Shown one piece after another: positions 26,537 through 35,298 of a stretch of 64,000 nucleotides of DNA. The position numbers and the translations under genes are program-made. The first letter of the stretch is position 1, and each line of letters begins with the position of its first letter. Source of the stretch: Mucilaginibacter sp. PAMB04168 (GTDB lineage Bacteria; Bacteroidota; Bacteroidia; Sphingobacteriales; Sphingobacteriaceae); the NCBI RefSeq assembly GCF_039634365.2, contig NZ_CP155079.2, positions 186,001-250,000 of the forward strand. The letters are read 5' to 3'. Below the pieces are notes generated by a model, which was not told where the DNA came from, ran no database searches, and saw only the letters and a list, made by a program, of their open reading frames with translations.

Positions 26537-28030
26537 ATGAAGTTTAATATTATACCTAAAGTTGCTGCCCTGCTACTGGCAACAACCTCTTTACTGGTTT
26601 CATGTACAAAAAACTTTGAAGAATTAAACACCGATCCTAACCGGCCTAAAGAAGTTACGCCCGGTGTAATGCTCGGGCAAATGGAGTATAAATTTGTGAC
26701 CAGGAGCATTGATGGTTCGCGCCGCTTTACGCATGAACTGATGCAGGTTACCGCGCCCCGGAGCAGCGTAAACGGTGGCATACACCGTTATGTAATTACA
26801 CCCAGCAGCAACGATTTCCTTTGGACCGGCTTTTATAGCTCGTTAACCGATGTACAAGACATGTATTCTATAGCCTCAAAGCTCAAAGAGAACAATTATA
26901 TGGCTATATCCCTCATTTATAAATCATGGGCTTATTCTATACTCACTGATGCTTTTGGCGATATACCTTATTCAGAATCTACCAGAGCTACGGAGGGTAT
27001 ATTGAAGCCGGCATTTGATCAGCAAAAGGATATATATCCGCAAATATTGAAAGACCTCGCTACAGCTAATACGTTGCTCGACAATACCAAGGCACTAACC
27101 TACGGCGGCGATTTTTTGTACAATGCCAATGCCTTAACCGGTAGCACTAACGACGGTATTAACCGATGGAAGAAATTTTGCAACTCGTTGCGTTTGCGCT
27201 TGCTGCTCAGGATTTCAAAACGAAGCGGGGATGTTAACGTCAATAGTGAGATTAACGCCATACTGGCCGATCCGGTTAAAAATCCGGTATTTACAACCAC
27301 CAGCGATGATGCCATTTTTAGGTTTCCGGGTACATTTCCTTTCTTTAACCCTTACTACAACGCACGCTTAAGCGATTGGCGCCAGGGCGATTATTACACC
27401 AGGTTCTTCATCAACAAAATGAATACTGATGAAGACCCGCGCAGAGCAGTTTGGGCAACGCAGGTAGCTGTAAACGGCGCTAACGTATATCAGGGGATTG
27501 ATAGCGGCTATCCGTCGAGTACCGAGTACGTGGTTGATAAAAACTCGAGCTACAGCGATGGGTTAAAAACCCTGCCCCAATTAGGTATAATGATGACCTA
27601 TGCCGAAGTGGAATTTATTAAAGCCGAATTAGCTCTTAAAGGCTTTGCTACAGGCAACTCATCACAAAAGCATTATGAAAACGGCATTACTGCATCTATG
27701 ACACAATGGGGTGTGCCTTTGCCTGCCGGTTATTTGCAAAAAGCTGGTGTAGCTTACAACCCGGGCGCCAGTACTGATGCACAGTTGCAACAAATAATGC
27801 TGCAAAAGTATTACGCTTACTTCTTTGTCGACTATCAATCATGGTTCGAAAAAAGGCGTACAGGGTACCCTGTATTACCAAGAGGTACCGGCATACCCGA
27901 TGGCAATGTGTTTCCTTCAAGATGCCCTTACCCGGTTTACCTCCAGTCATTAAACCCCGATAATTTGGCTAAGGCTGTAACCGCCATGGGTGGCGATAAC
28001 AGCAACATTAAAGTTTGGTGGGACAAATAA
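26537..28030 (+). CDS. SusD/RagB family substrate-binding lipoprotein
   Basis: A 497-residue outer-membrane lipoprotein. The signal peptide ends in a lipobox (LLVSC, Cys at about 24), followed by the usual SusD-like start (TKNFEELNTDPNRPKEVTPGVMLGQM). The helical TPR-like fold typical of the family and a C-terminal part with YYAYFFVDYQSWFEKRRTGYPVLP are present. This is the SusD-like-2 type found with STN-containing SusC. It covers the SusC barrel as a lid and captures ligand. Its stop is 10 bases before the phosphodiesterase gene, so all four genes look co-transcribed. Confidence 0.9.
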   Translation: MKFNIIPKVAALLLATTSLLVSCTKNFEELNTDPNRPKEVTPGVMLGQMEYKFVTRSIDGSRRFTHELMQVTAPRSSVNGGIHRYVITPSSNDFLWTGFYSSLTDVQDMYSIASKLKENNYMAISLIYKSWAYSILTDAFGDIPYSESTRATEGILKPAFDQQKDIYPQILKDLATANTLLDNTKALTYGGDFLYNANALTGSTNDGINRWKKFCNSLRLRLLLRISKRSGDVNVNSEINAILADPVKNPVFTTTSDDAIFRFPGTFPFFNPYYNARLSDWRQGDYYTRFFINKMNTDEDPRRAVWATQVAVNGANVYQGIDSGYPSSTEYVVDKNSSYSDGLKTLPQLGIMMTYAEVEFIKAELALKGFATGNSSQKHYENGITASMTQWGVPLPAGYLQKAGVAYNPGASTDAQLQQIMLQKYYAYFFVDYQSWFEKRRTGYPVLPRGTGIPDGNVFPSRCPYPVYLQSLNPDNLAKAVTAMGGDNSNIKVWWDK

Positions 28031-28040
28031 ATCATTTAAC

Positions 28041-28889
28041 ATGAAGAATAGTATAAAACGCAAATTAGCTGCCGGTGTCGCATTACTGGCAATAGCGTCA
28101 ACCGCATTTGCACAAAAAGCTCAAATATTAATGCCTCAGCGGGGGCTTTGTGCACACCGGGGTGGGTTTGAAAGCACGCCCGAAAACACGGTTCCAGGCT
28201 TTAAGGAGGCTATTAAATACGGCGCGCAAATGATCGAGTTTGATATACAGTTCACTAAAGATAGTGTGCTGGTTATAATGCACGACGGCACCGTTGACCG
28301 CACCACCAACGGCAGTGGAGCAGTGGCCAACATGACCTTGAGCGAGATACGTAAGCTGGATGCGGGAAGCAAAAAAAGCAGCAAGTTTGCAGGTGCCAAA
28401 GTGCCTACGCTTGATGAAACCCTTGCCATGATGCCAAAAAATGTATGGCTTAACTGCCACTTAAAAGGCGGTAATAAATTAGGTGCTGCCGTTGCGTTAG
28501 TGATTCAAAAAACCAATAGAATGCACCAAGCTTTTTTAACCTGCGAGGAAGATGCCGCGCAAGGTGCCAGAGCGGCTTGCCCGGCTATATTAATTTGTAA
28601 TGCCGATAACCGCTACCGCGCTAACGTACCGCAGTATGTGGCTGCAACCATTAAAAACAAGGCAGAATTTATTCAATTGCTGGTTTTAAAACCAGGCGAA
28701 GACCGTAAGGAGCAAATTGATCTGCTGAAAAAGAACCATATCCGCATCAATTATTTTTATGCCGAAAAGCCGGAAATGATGGCTGGCTTATTTAATAGTG
28801 GTGTTGATTTTATATTAACCAATAACCTGCCCCTTTTTACTGGCGAAGCAAAAAAGCTGGGCATAGTGCCTGTTAAGCCGGTTTATTAA
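28041..28889 (+). CDS. Exported glycerophosphodiester phosphodiesterase
   Basis: A 282-residue protein with an N-terminal signal peptide (ending STAFAQ). The GDPD TIM-barrel signatures are present: GLCAHRGGFESTPENTVPGF (catalytic His and Asn/Glu), QMIEFDIQFTKDSVLVIMHDGTVDRTTNG (metal-binding Glu/Asp and second catalytic His). The enzyme hydrolyses glycerophosphodiesters to glycerol-3-phosphate and an alcohol; here it would act in the periplasm or outside. Start chosen at 28041 because a signal peptide begins there; upstream in-frame ATG at 27990 overlaps the susD end. Operon with susC/susD and the phosphodiesterase 21 bases downstream. Confidence 0.88.
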   Translation: MKNSIKRKLAAGVALLAIASTAFAQKAQILMPQRGLCAHRGGFESTPENTVPGFKEAIKYGAQMIEFDIQFTKDSVLVIMHDGTVDRTTNGSGAVANMTLSEIRKLDAGSKKSSKFAGAKVPTLDETLAMMPKNVWLNCHLKGGNKLGAAVALVIQKTNRMHQAFLTCEEDAAQGARAACPAILICNADNRYRANVPQYVAATIKNKAEFIQLLVLKPGEDRKEQIDLLKKNHIRINYFYAEKPEMMAGLFNSGVDFILTNNLPLFTGEAKKLGIVPVKPVY

Positions 28890-28910
28890 ATAATTAATAC
28901 AACAAACAGC

Positions 28911-30449
28911 ATGAAATTTAAGATAACTATAATGCTTGTATCTATGGCTTTGCCCGTATGTTATGCGCAAAAAGCACAACCTAAAAAAGATGATGATGCG
29001 GGCAAAACGCATAAAACCCTCATCGTTTTTTTTGACGGCTTGCGCCCCGACTATATTAATGCTCAAAATATGCCTAACCTGTTTGCTTTTAAGCAGCAGG
29101 GAGCATACGGCAATCAACACCACAGTGTGTTCCCTACCGTTACCCGGGTTAACTCATCGGCTTATTCAACCGGTAGTTACCCGGCCAAAACCGGCTTAAT
29201 GGGTAATACGGTTTATTTTCCACAGGTAGATTCATTAAAGGGTATGGACACTGGAGATGCCATTAATCTGCAGAAAATTAACAAAGCTACAGATGGTCAT
29301 CTCCTTACTACTGTTTCTTTGGGAGAGGTATTACAGGCGGCTGGTAAAAAGATGATGGTGTTCAGTTCTGGCTCTACCGGGCAGGCCCTGCTGCAAAACC
29401 ACACCATTAGCGGCGGCGGTATTGTTAATCCGGACATGATATTGCCCGAAAATATTAAAGAGCGCATCATTGCCGAAGTGGGTCCCATACCGGCAAGCAA
29501 CAAGCTCGATAATGCCGCTAAGCATCAGTGGGTAACCAATGCGCTTATTCGCTATGGCCTGGCTGCCGATGGCCCCGATGTAAGCGCTATTTGGTTATCT
29601 GACCCCGATGGTGCGGCGCATAGCACGGGCATTGGCTCGGCAGTTACCATGGCATCCATCAAAACGGTTGATGCACAGTTTGGGCGTATGATTAAAGCCA
29701 TTCAGGAGAAAGGCATTATTGATCAAATCAACATTCTCATCTCTACCGATCATGGGTTTATTACACACACCGGTAATCAGGACGTAGCCTCGTTACTTAT
29801 TAGTAGCGGTTTAAAAGCGGCCAGCCCAGTTACCGATGTAGTTGTATCTGAAAATGCCATCTACGTAAAAAACCACGATCTTAATAAGATTAAACAAATT
29901 GTTACCTTATTGCAGGCCCAGCCATGGGTGGGCGCCATATTTACCAAAGGCAAAAAAGCCGGAGATTTAAAAGGGGCTGTGGCCGGTACCCTGTCTTTTG
30001 AAGCCATACACTGGGATCATCCACAAAGGGCGGCTGATATTGTGGTATCGCCTAATTGGAATGATGATAAGAATACCTTTGGTTATGCTGGCATGGACAA
30101 TAGTAAAGGTGTGGCGGGTCATGGCGGTACTAGTCCGTACGAGATACACATTCCTTTCATTGTATCCGGACCTGATTTCAAGAAAAAGTACGTAAGTGAA
30201 ATTCCTACATCAAATACCGATATTACGCCAACCGTACTATACCTGCAACATTTAAGTGTGCCCCAACAAATGGATGGTAGGGTGGCAACCGAAATGCTGG
30301 TTAAAAGCTCGTTAAAGCTACCTGCGGTTAAAATTCAGCATATTGAGGCATCAGCGGGCACAGGTAAAACTTCATATAAACTTTATATGCAACGATCAAT
30401 TGTAGGGAAGCAACAATATTTTGATTTTACCAAAGTTACCCGGCAATAA
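28911..30449 (+). CDS. Type I phosphodiesterase/nucleotide pyrophosphatase (alkaline phosphatase superfamily)
   Basis: A 512-residue exported enzyme with signal peptide (ending CYAQ). The alkaline-phosphatase fold motifs are visible: IVFFDGLRPDYI (metal Asp), FPTVTRVNSSAYSTG (nucleophile Thr), IWLSDPDGAAHSTG (metal Asp/His) and ISTDHGFITHT (Asp-His). Members cleave phosphodiester or pyrophosphate bonds in nucleotides or lysophospholipids. It completes the set of phosphoester-cleaving enzymes behind the SusC/SusD pair. About 210 bases downstream lies a strong terminator, which probably ends the operon. Confidence 0.85.
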   Translation: MKFKITIMLVSMALPVCYAQKAQPKKDDDAGKTHKTLIVFFDGLRPDYINAQNMPNLFAFKQQGAYGNQHHSVFPTVTRVNSSAYSTGSYPAKTGLMGNTVYFPQVDSLKGMDTGDAINLQKINKATDGHLLTTVSLGEVLQAAGKKMMVFSSGSTGQALLQNHTISGGGIVNPDMILPENIKERIIAEVGPIPASNKLDNAAKHQWVTNALIRYGLAADGPDVSAIWLSDPDGAAHSTGIGSAVTMASIKTVDAQFGRMIKAIQEKGIIDQINILISTDHGFITHTGNQDVASLLISSGLKAASPVTDVVVSENAIYVKNHDLNKIKQIVTLLQAQPWVGAIFTKGKKAGDLKGAVAGTLSFEAIHWDHPQRAADIVVSPNWNDDKNTFGYAGMDNSKGVAGHGGTSPYEIHIPFIVSGPDFKKKYVSEIPTSNTDITPTVLYLQHLSVPQQMDGRVATEMLVKSSLKLPAVKIQHIEASAGTGKTSYKLYMQRSIVGKQQYFDFTKVTRQ

Positions 30450-30878
30450 GACTTAAAACACAAGAGGATGATTGAATCTATTGAAATTTTAGTCCGATAA
30501 ATATGGTAAGAGGCTTAGCCGTCTAAATAATCTACGTTTATCCGCCAAATCACTACTAACAGGCTTATGGATTCATTTCGTTTTTTGTAACAACTGCAGT
30601 CTGATAACAATGTCTTTTACCCAGATAAAGTTTTTACTTTAGTTGGCTTTCTTCTACTTAAAACCCTTTAACCACAATGTTTTACAATGAGTTAAAGGGT
30701 TTTTTGTTTCTTGCTGGTTACTTGTGGTGTAAAACAGGAAAAGTGTTAGGTTTACCTATTTTTCACGTAGGATATCAAAATACGATTTAGTTACAACTAA
30801 CTATTTGGAGAGAAAAAGTTTCGTAATATTTTAGAAATGTGTTTCAGCTCAAAAGGGCTGTTAAAAATTTTATTATAT
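30450..30878. other. Intergenic stretch with operon terminator
   Basis: About 430 bases without a convincing gene. It holds the terminator at 30661-30705 and, after it, the upstream region of the delta-60 lipoprotein gene. A frame from 30837 extends the next gene upstream by 14 residues but starts ahead of the signal peptide. Confidence 0.6.
30661..30705 (+). terminator. Strong rho-independent terminator
   Basis: A perfect 12-base stem AAACCCTTTAAC/GTTAAAGGGTTT with an 18-base loop, followed by further T residues. It ends the sigma-FecR-SusCD-phosphodiesterase transcript. Confidence 0.85.
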
Positions 30879-32132
30879 ATGAAAAAACATTTTCTTTCCT
30901 TTATAACAGGGCTATTTGTCCTTGTCATAGCATCATGTAGTAAAAGCGATACGGCAGAGCCATCAACCGCTGGTACTGGTACTGTTGAACCAACGCCTAC
31001 TAATCCCAGTAATGGCGGCATAACCGACCCTGTATTTTCTAAAGAAGTTACTGGAAGTGCGTTTGCTGCTTGTGTTGACGATAACAAAAACATATTTGTT
31101 CTGGGGTATTTTGGTCCACAATACCAAACAAAGTTTAAGATATACAAGCTAACACCTAATGGTGCAATTGATAAATCATTTGATATTGATAAAGACAAAA
31201 CCTGGTCAGACAATTTGCCCTCAAGGATAAGTATGATCGCTCTTCCTCAGGGAAAAGTTTTGATATCAGGTTCTTTTAAGGTTGATGGGGTTAGCAAATT
31301 TCTTATCCGTCTTAATGCAGATGGATCAATAGATAAATCTTACACTCCAACCACCCGTATAACATCAGTTAATACCCTTGTTAAGCTGACTGGTGGAAGG
31401 ATTGCTGTTCTCGGTAGAAACACATTTGCCAATGGTTTCGGAGAAGCACACTTTTTCAGTCTTAACGAATTAGGGGAATATGACAGAAACAATGGGTTTC
31501 GCATCCAGGATGATAACACAGTGCTTCTTGATTTAATTGAATCAAAATCAGGAAAGATTTACCTTTCAGGCTTTTTCAGATTATCTGCGGGGAAATCAAC
31601 AACTTACTCTATCGCAAGGTTTAACCCAGCTGATTTAACAATTGATGAAAGCTTTGCACAAGTACAGGATTACAGAAGCCTTGGGCAAAATGCTATTGAA
31701 TTAAATGGTTCCATTATAAAAATGGTTGAACAGTCTGATGGGAAAATTATAATAGGTGGATCTTTTGACAAGTTCTATATACCAAACACAAGGGATAATA
31801 TAACTAATTATCACCAGGTAGCTAGAGTGAATACAGACGGATCAATTGACGCCACTTTCAAGAATAACAACAATTACACTTCTGACTTAAGTGCTTTGGT
31901 AGGCACTTCAAGCGATCAATTACTTTTAGGCCGTCATCTGAGTTTAACGGCTTCGCAAGGGGAAAGATATCTTGAGCTCCTCGATAAAAATGGTAATATT
32001 TCGCCGACGTTCAAACTTGGTATGGAAGGAACGAGTATCGCAGGAATTGTTCGCCAGGACAACAATAATTTTATTGTGTTTGGAGCCTTTGGATATGACA
32101 ATAATCCTGCTTTGTATCGTGTAAAATTATAA
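30879..32132 (+). CDS. Lipoprotein with delta-60 repeat (beta-propeller-like) domain
   Basis: A 417-residue lipoprotein: signal peptide and lipobox (VIASC, Cys at about 19), then a Thr/Pro/Ser-rich linker (about 25-50) and a long repeated domain. Each repeat has the delta-60 pattern, as in RLNADGSIDKSYTPTTRI, ARVNTDGSIDATFKNN and KLTPNGAIDKSFDID, with intervening G(K/R)I-(I/A)(I/V)xGSF strands. This family forms extracellular propeller-like surfaces of unknown ligand. Start chosen at 30879 where the signal peptide begins. Local A/T content is higher than its neighbours, possibly acquired. Downstream is a phytase remnant. Confidence 0.75.
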   Translation: MKKHFLSFITGLFVLVIASCSKSDTAEPSTAGTGTVEPTPTNPSNGGITDPVFSKEVTGSAFAACVDDNKNIFVLGYFGPQYQTKFKIYKLTPNGAIDKSFDIDKDKTWSDNLPSRISMIALPQGKVLISGSFKVDGVSKFLIRLNADGSIDKSYTPTTRITSVNTLVKLTGGRIAVLGRNTFANGFGEAHFFSLNELGEYDRNNGFRIQDDNTVLLDLIESKSGKIYLSGFFRLSAGKSTTYSIARFNPADLTIDESFAQVQDYRSLGQNAIELNGSIIKMVEQSDGKIIIGGSFDKFYIPNTRDNITNYHQVARVNTDGSIDATFKNNNNYTSDLSALVGTSSDQLLLGRHLSLTASQGERYLELLDKNGNISPTFKLGMEGTSIAGIVRQDNNNFIVFGAFGYDNNPALYRVKL

Positions 32133-32561
32133 ATAAATCATATTTAGCAGTACCACATGCTTTGAGGAAGTCCACGAAGGTATTTCTATTACAAATTATT
32201 TAGCGCGAAGGTACCAGGCTCATCTACTTTGAGCACCGGTTGTTGAAAATGGTTCTAATTGCAGCCCATCAAAGCGATGGGTTTGATTTCGGGAACCTGC
32301 CGCTTAACGCTACCTTTAAACATGGCTTATTCGTAGTCATGAGCGATGATATAACTTTTCATTATAACCCCTGGTAAGATATAGCCAGTAAACAGTCTAA
32401 ATTCTAAGTCTGATGAAATCTCTCGCGGGGAAAGCATTCCAAACCCATTTATTAATACGCCCCTGAAATTCTTGCAGATTCAGTAACGATTTGCTAACTG
32501 ACTGACTTTATAACAGCAGACTATCCTTTCAATCGATAGCAATATTCAATATATTGCCTTT
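32133..32561. other. Intergenic stretch containing a decayed phytase tail
   Basis: About 430 bases with no intact gene. The central part (32273-32407) encodes a recognisable phytase C-terminus, described separately. The rest shows no coding signal. Confidence 0.6.
32273..32407 (+). pseudogene. Remnant of a 3-phytase (beta-propeller phytase) C-terminus
   Basis: Frame translation gives SDGFDFGNLPLNATFKHGLF, then VVMSDDITFHYNPW, a TAA stop at 32375, then DIASK and a second stop at 32405. This reads like the C-terminal strands of Bacteroidota beta-propeller phytases (DG-x-D...LPxxFPxGLFVAMSDDxTFHYYxWEDIA), with the Glu/Gln codon of that WxDIA motif changed to a stop. Upstream in frame only about 24 further codons are open before a TAG at 32201, and they do not look like phytase. 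No start or signal peptide remains. Call rests on my recognition of the motif. Confidence 0.5.
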
Positions 32562-33974
32562 ATGAAATTACTATTGTACACGCTGTTAATTGCAAACCTG
32601 TTTTTTGGCTCGAACCGGCCGTTTTGTAGTGCGCAAACAAAGTCAGTTACGCCTGCTATCGCTTTTCCGGGTGCCGAGGGGTTTGGCAAGTATGCTACAG
32701 GTGGCCGGGGAGGACAAGTAGCTGAGGTTACCAACCTGAACGACTCAGGAGCAGGCAGTTTCAGAGATGCTTTGAAGATGTACCCTGGAGAACCTTTAAC
32801 CATCGTTTTTCGCGTGGCCGGGATCATCGATTTAAAATCGGCAATTAAAGTTAGCCGCTCAAACCTAACTATAGCCGGTCAGACCGCTCCTGGCGAGGGC
32901 ATTTGCCTCAAGGGTAACTCGTTCATATTAAACGGAGGGGGCAGAAATGGCAATATTATTATAAGATATTTACGATCCAGGCCGGGGAGTAATTTAGCGC
33001 ATGGCATTTACGGTTTCGATATGGAAAACATGTCGAAAGTAATTATCGACCATTGTTCTTTCAGCTGGGCTAATGAAGAATGTGCAGCCATGTACGATAT
33101 AAAAAACGTAACAGTACAGTGGAGTATTGTAAGCGAGGGCTTATACAATGCCGGACACCATAAAGGTCTGAGAAGTTATGGAGGTGTATGGGGCGGGCAA
33201 AATGTTACGTATCATCACAACTTGATTAGTAACCAAAACAGCAGAACGGTGCGGTTTAATGGTTCCCGTGCTCATGATACTCTTGCGGTGATTGATTACC
33301 GAAACAATGTTGTTTACAACTGGGGGCGCAATAACGCCTGTTATGGCGGAGAGGTAAAGATTCCGAATGGGCGGTCTGAAATAAATATGGTAAACAACTA
33401 TTATAAACCAGGTCCTGCTACATCAACGGCGAAACAAATTTTTTGTGAAGCAGAGTTTTTTCCCGGAAAGGCATCTTCCAGTACCGGCCAATGGTATCTG
33501 GCCGGAAACATAATGGAGGGTAACGCTGAGCTCAACAAAAACAACGCTGTTGGTCTTGAGCTTTCTAAAATTCCGGACACGCTCCGAAGCCGTGCACTGG
33601 TAAATCATCCCTTTAAGGTGGAGGCCATAAATGATCAAACAGCGCGGGACGCCTACCAGGCAGTGCTTAATAAAGTTGGCGCTATTTTGCCCGTACGCGA
33701 TATTGTGGATAGCCGGTTAATTAATGAAGTGCGCACAAATCGGCCCACCGGAATTGGGTCATTCGGAAAGCCGGGGATAATTGATGACCCTAAGGCAGTT
33801 GGTGGATGGCCTGCTTATTCAACGGCAGTTGCACCGCCTGATTCAGACCATGACGGTATGCCCGATGCCTGGGAAACTGCAAATGGATTAAATAAAAATG
33901 ATGCTAACGATAGAAATAAAGTGTGGAGCAACGGTTACACGATGCTGGAAATTTACCTTAACCAGGTAAAGTAA
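32562..33974 (+). CDS. Pectate lyase-like enzyme (polysaccharide lyase family 1 type)
   Basis: A 470-residue exported enzyme. The signal peptide (about 1-23, ending CSAQ) is followed by a right-handed beta-helix typical of PL1: AFPGAEGFGKYATGGRGGQV, VTNLNDSGAGSFRDAL, LTIAGQTAPGEGICLKG, VIIDHCSFSWANEE, and GGQNVTYHHNLISNQNSRTVRFNG. The C-terminus (about 425-465: DSDHDGMPDAWE) carries a Ca-binding thrombospondin-type-3-like repeat, common in secreted Bacteroidota enzymes. It cleaves pectin backbones by beta-elimination. It faces the minus-strand susC/susD operon, with which it presumably forms a pectin utilisation locus. Confidence 0.88.
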   Translation: MKLLLYTLLIANLFFGSNRPFCSAQTKSVTPAIAFPGAEGFGKYATGGRGGQVAEVTNLNDSGAGSFRDALKMYPGEPLTIVFRVAGIIDLKSAIKVSRSNLTIAGQTAPGEGICLKGNSFILNGGGRNGNIIIRYLRSRPGSNLAHGIYGFDMENMSKVIIDHCSFSWANEECAAMYDIKNVTVQWSIVSEGLYNAGHHKGLRSYGGVWGGQNVTYHHNLISNQNSRTVRFNGSRAHDTLAVIDYRNNVVYNWGRNNACYGGEVKIPNGRSEINMVNNYYKPGPATSTAKQIFCEAEFFPGKASSSTGQWYLAGNIMEGNAELNKNNAVGLELSKIPDTLRSRALVNHPFKVEAINDQTARDAYQAVLNKVGAILPVRDIVDSRLINEVRTNRPTGIGSFGKPGIIDDPKAVGGWPAYSTAVAPPDSDHDGMPDAWETANGLNKNDANDRNKVWSNGYTMLEIYLNQVK

Positions 33975-34276
33975 AAAATTACAGTGGAGCATCGAGGTAT
34001 TAACCGGGGTTTTGTAAGCGTTTTGTTCATTTAAAAAAGTAACAGGCAGCGACCACAACTGCCTGTTACCAATTATTGAACACTTACTAACCAGGTCATC
34101 AGAAATGAAGAAGGATGACCTTAGCCGGTATGATCTTGACACACATCAGGTAGTCCCTTGATGTGAGATTTTATTTGGTATTGCTACCACACTTTGCACA
34201 GATGTTGAAGGCTCTTGTTTTGCAGCCGGTGGTAAATCTTGTTCATATTGGGTGTGGTGCCTCCACGTGTTAATCT
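33975..34276. other. Convergent intergenic region
   Basis: About 300 bases between the lyase and the SusE-like gene, which converge here. It holds the hairpin at 34039-34069. No gene is supported. Confidence 0.6.
34033..34069 (-). terminator. Terminator of the minus-strand sus operon
   Basis: A perfect 11-base stem GTAACAGGCAG/CTGCCTGTTAC with a 9-base loop. On the minus strand it is followed by a run of six T (AAAAAA at 34033-34038 on plus), so it ends the operon that reads from 40312 down to 34277. Confidence 0.75.
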
Positions 34277-35254
34277 TTACCGTTGTATTTTCACACTCAC
34301 ATTAATATACGGACGCCGCTCATAATCTGAGGTAATGGCATTAACTAACATGATACCGTATTTTCCTTCGGGTGTTAAAAAGCAGATTGTGCATCCTGGA
34401 GATAGGCCAGTGGCAAAGTTTGTTGCGTTGATGGCCGTAAGCCCTGGGTTACGGGCCTTTGCCAAGGCATCAATGGTTGATGCCGACACTGCATTGTATA
34501 AGAAAGTATTTGTTTGGCTGGTTTGCGGAGCACTGAATTTTGTTGCCCTTTTTGTCCAGGCACTTACATCATACAAAGGAAACGGATTGGTTGGCGCACT
34601 GATAGAGTACAAGTTGTAAACGTACGGATTGGTTGCAACATCTTGAGGAGTTGTACTTGGGTTTGGCCTTCTCCAAATACCAAAATCTATTTTTGCAGAA
34701 TTGGCTTGACCATTGGTATAGCTATAGCTTGTAGCATCGCTGAGCGAAAAGTAAGCTGGTAAAACCTTGGCAGCTGTATCTGGCAAATAGATATTTCTAT
34801 TTGCATAAATCATATAACTCGGATTTACCTCTATGGTTACCTTTTTGTAGCCATCTCCAATGTAGGTGCCTTTTTGGTTCATGGCATAAATGCGATAACT
34901 TGTTTTACCGTCTCTTTGCATTTTTAACTTTAGCACATCAGAGTAACTTCTCCGTCGGGCATTATCGGTGACGTTAATCACAGTACGCTCGATGCCGTTT
35001 TGCGACCCGGCAGAGCGCTCAACAGTGATAGAGTACATATCTTGTGCGGCCGAATTAATGGTGTAGTCTACATAAACGCTATCGCCGTCGTTCACCAGCT
35101 TATAATCGGTTACGGCAAGGGGGCTTCGGTTATTAAAAGTAACCGTAACATCATCGAACATATTAAATATGTTGTCGGATTTTTTTGCGCATGAAGCAAG
35201 TAAAACTATGCTTAAGCCTGTAAAAAATAACTTTTGAATATTTTTGATTCTCAT
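34277..35254 (-). CDS. Surface lipoprotein, SusE-like in position
   Basis: A 325-residue lipoprotein with a signal peptide and lipobox (LLASC, Cys at about 22). The mature part is beta-rich with an apparent N-terminal Ig-like region (VTVTFNNRSPLAVTDYKLVNDGDSVYVDYTI) and a domain containing a short Cys pair (GCTIC). It is the third gene after susC and susD with a 44-base gap, the position of SusE/SusF-like glycan-binding lipoproteins. No family motif is recognised, so the binding role is inferred from location and surface export. Confidence 0.6.
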   Translation of the reverse strand: MRIKNIQKLFFTGLSIVLLASCAKKSDNIFNMFDDVTVTFNNRSPLAVTDYKLVNDGDSVYVDYTINSAAQDMYSITVERSAGSQNGIERTVINVTDNARRRSYSDVLKLKMQRDGKTSYRIYAMNQKGTYIGDGYKKVTIEVNPSYMIYANRNIYLPDTAAKVLPAYFSLSDATSYSYTNGQANSAKIDFGIWRRPNPSTTPQDVATNPYVYNLYSISAPTNPFPLYDVSAWTKRATKFSAPQTSQTNTFLYNAVSASTIDALAKARNPGLTAINATNFATGLSPGCTICFLTPEGKYGIMLVNAITSDYERRPYINVSVKIQR

Positions 35255-35298
35255 TGTTCAATCATTAAAATCACTTTTATTGAATTTGTATCAGTAAC

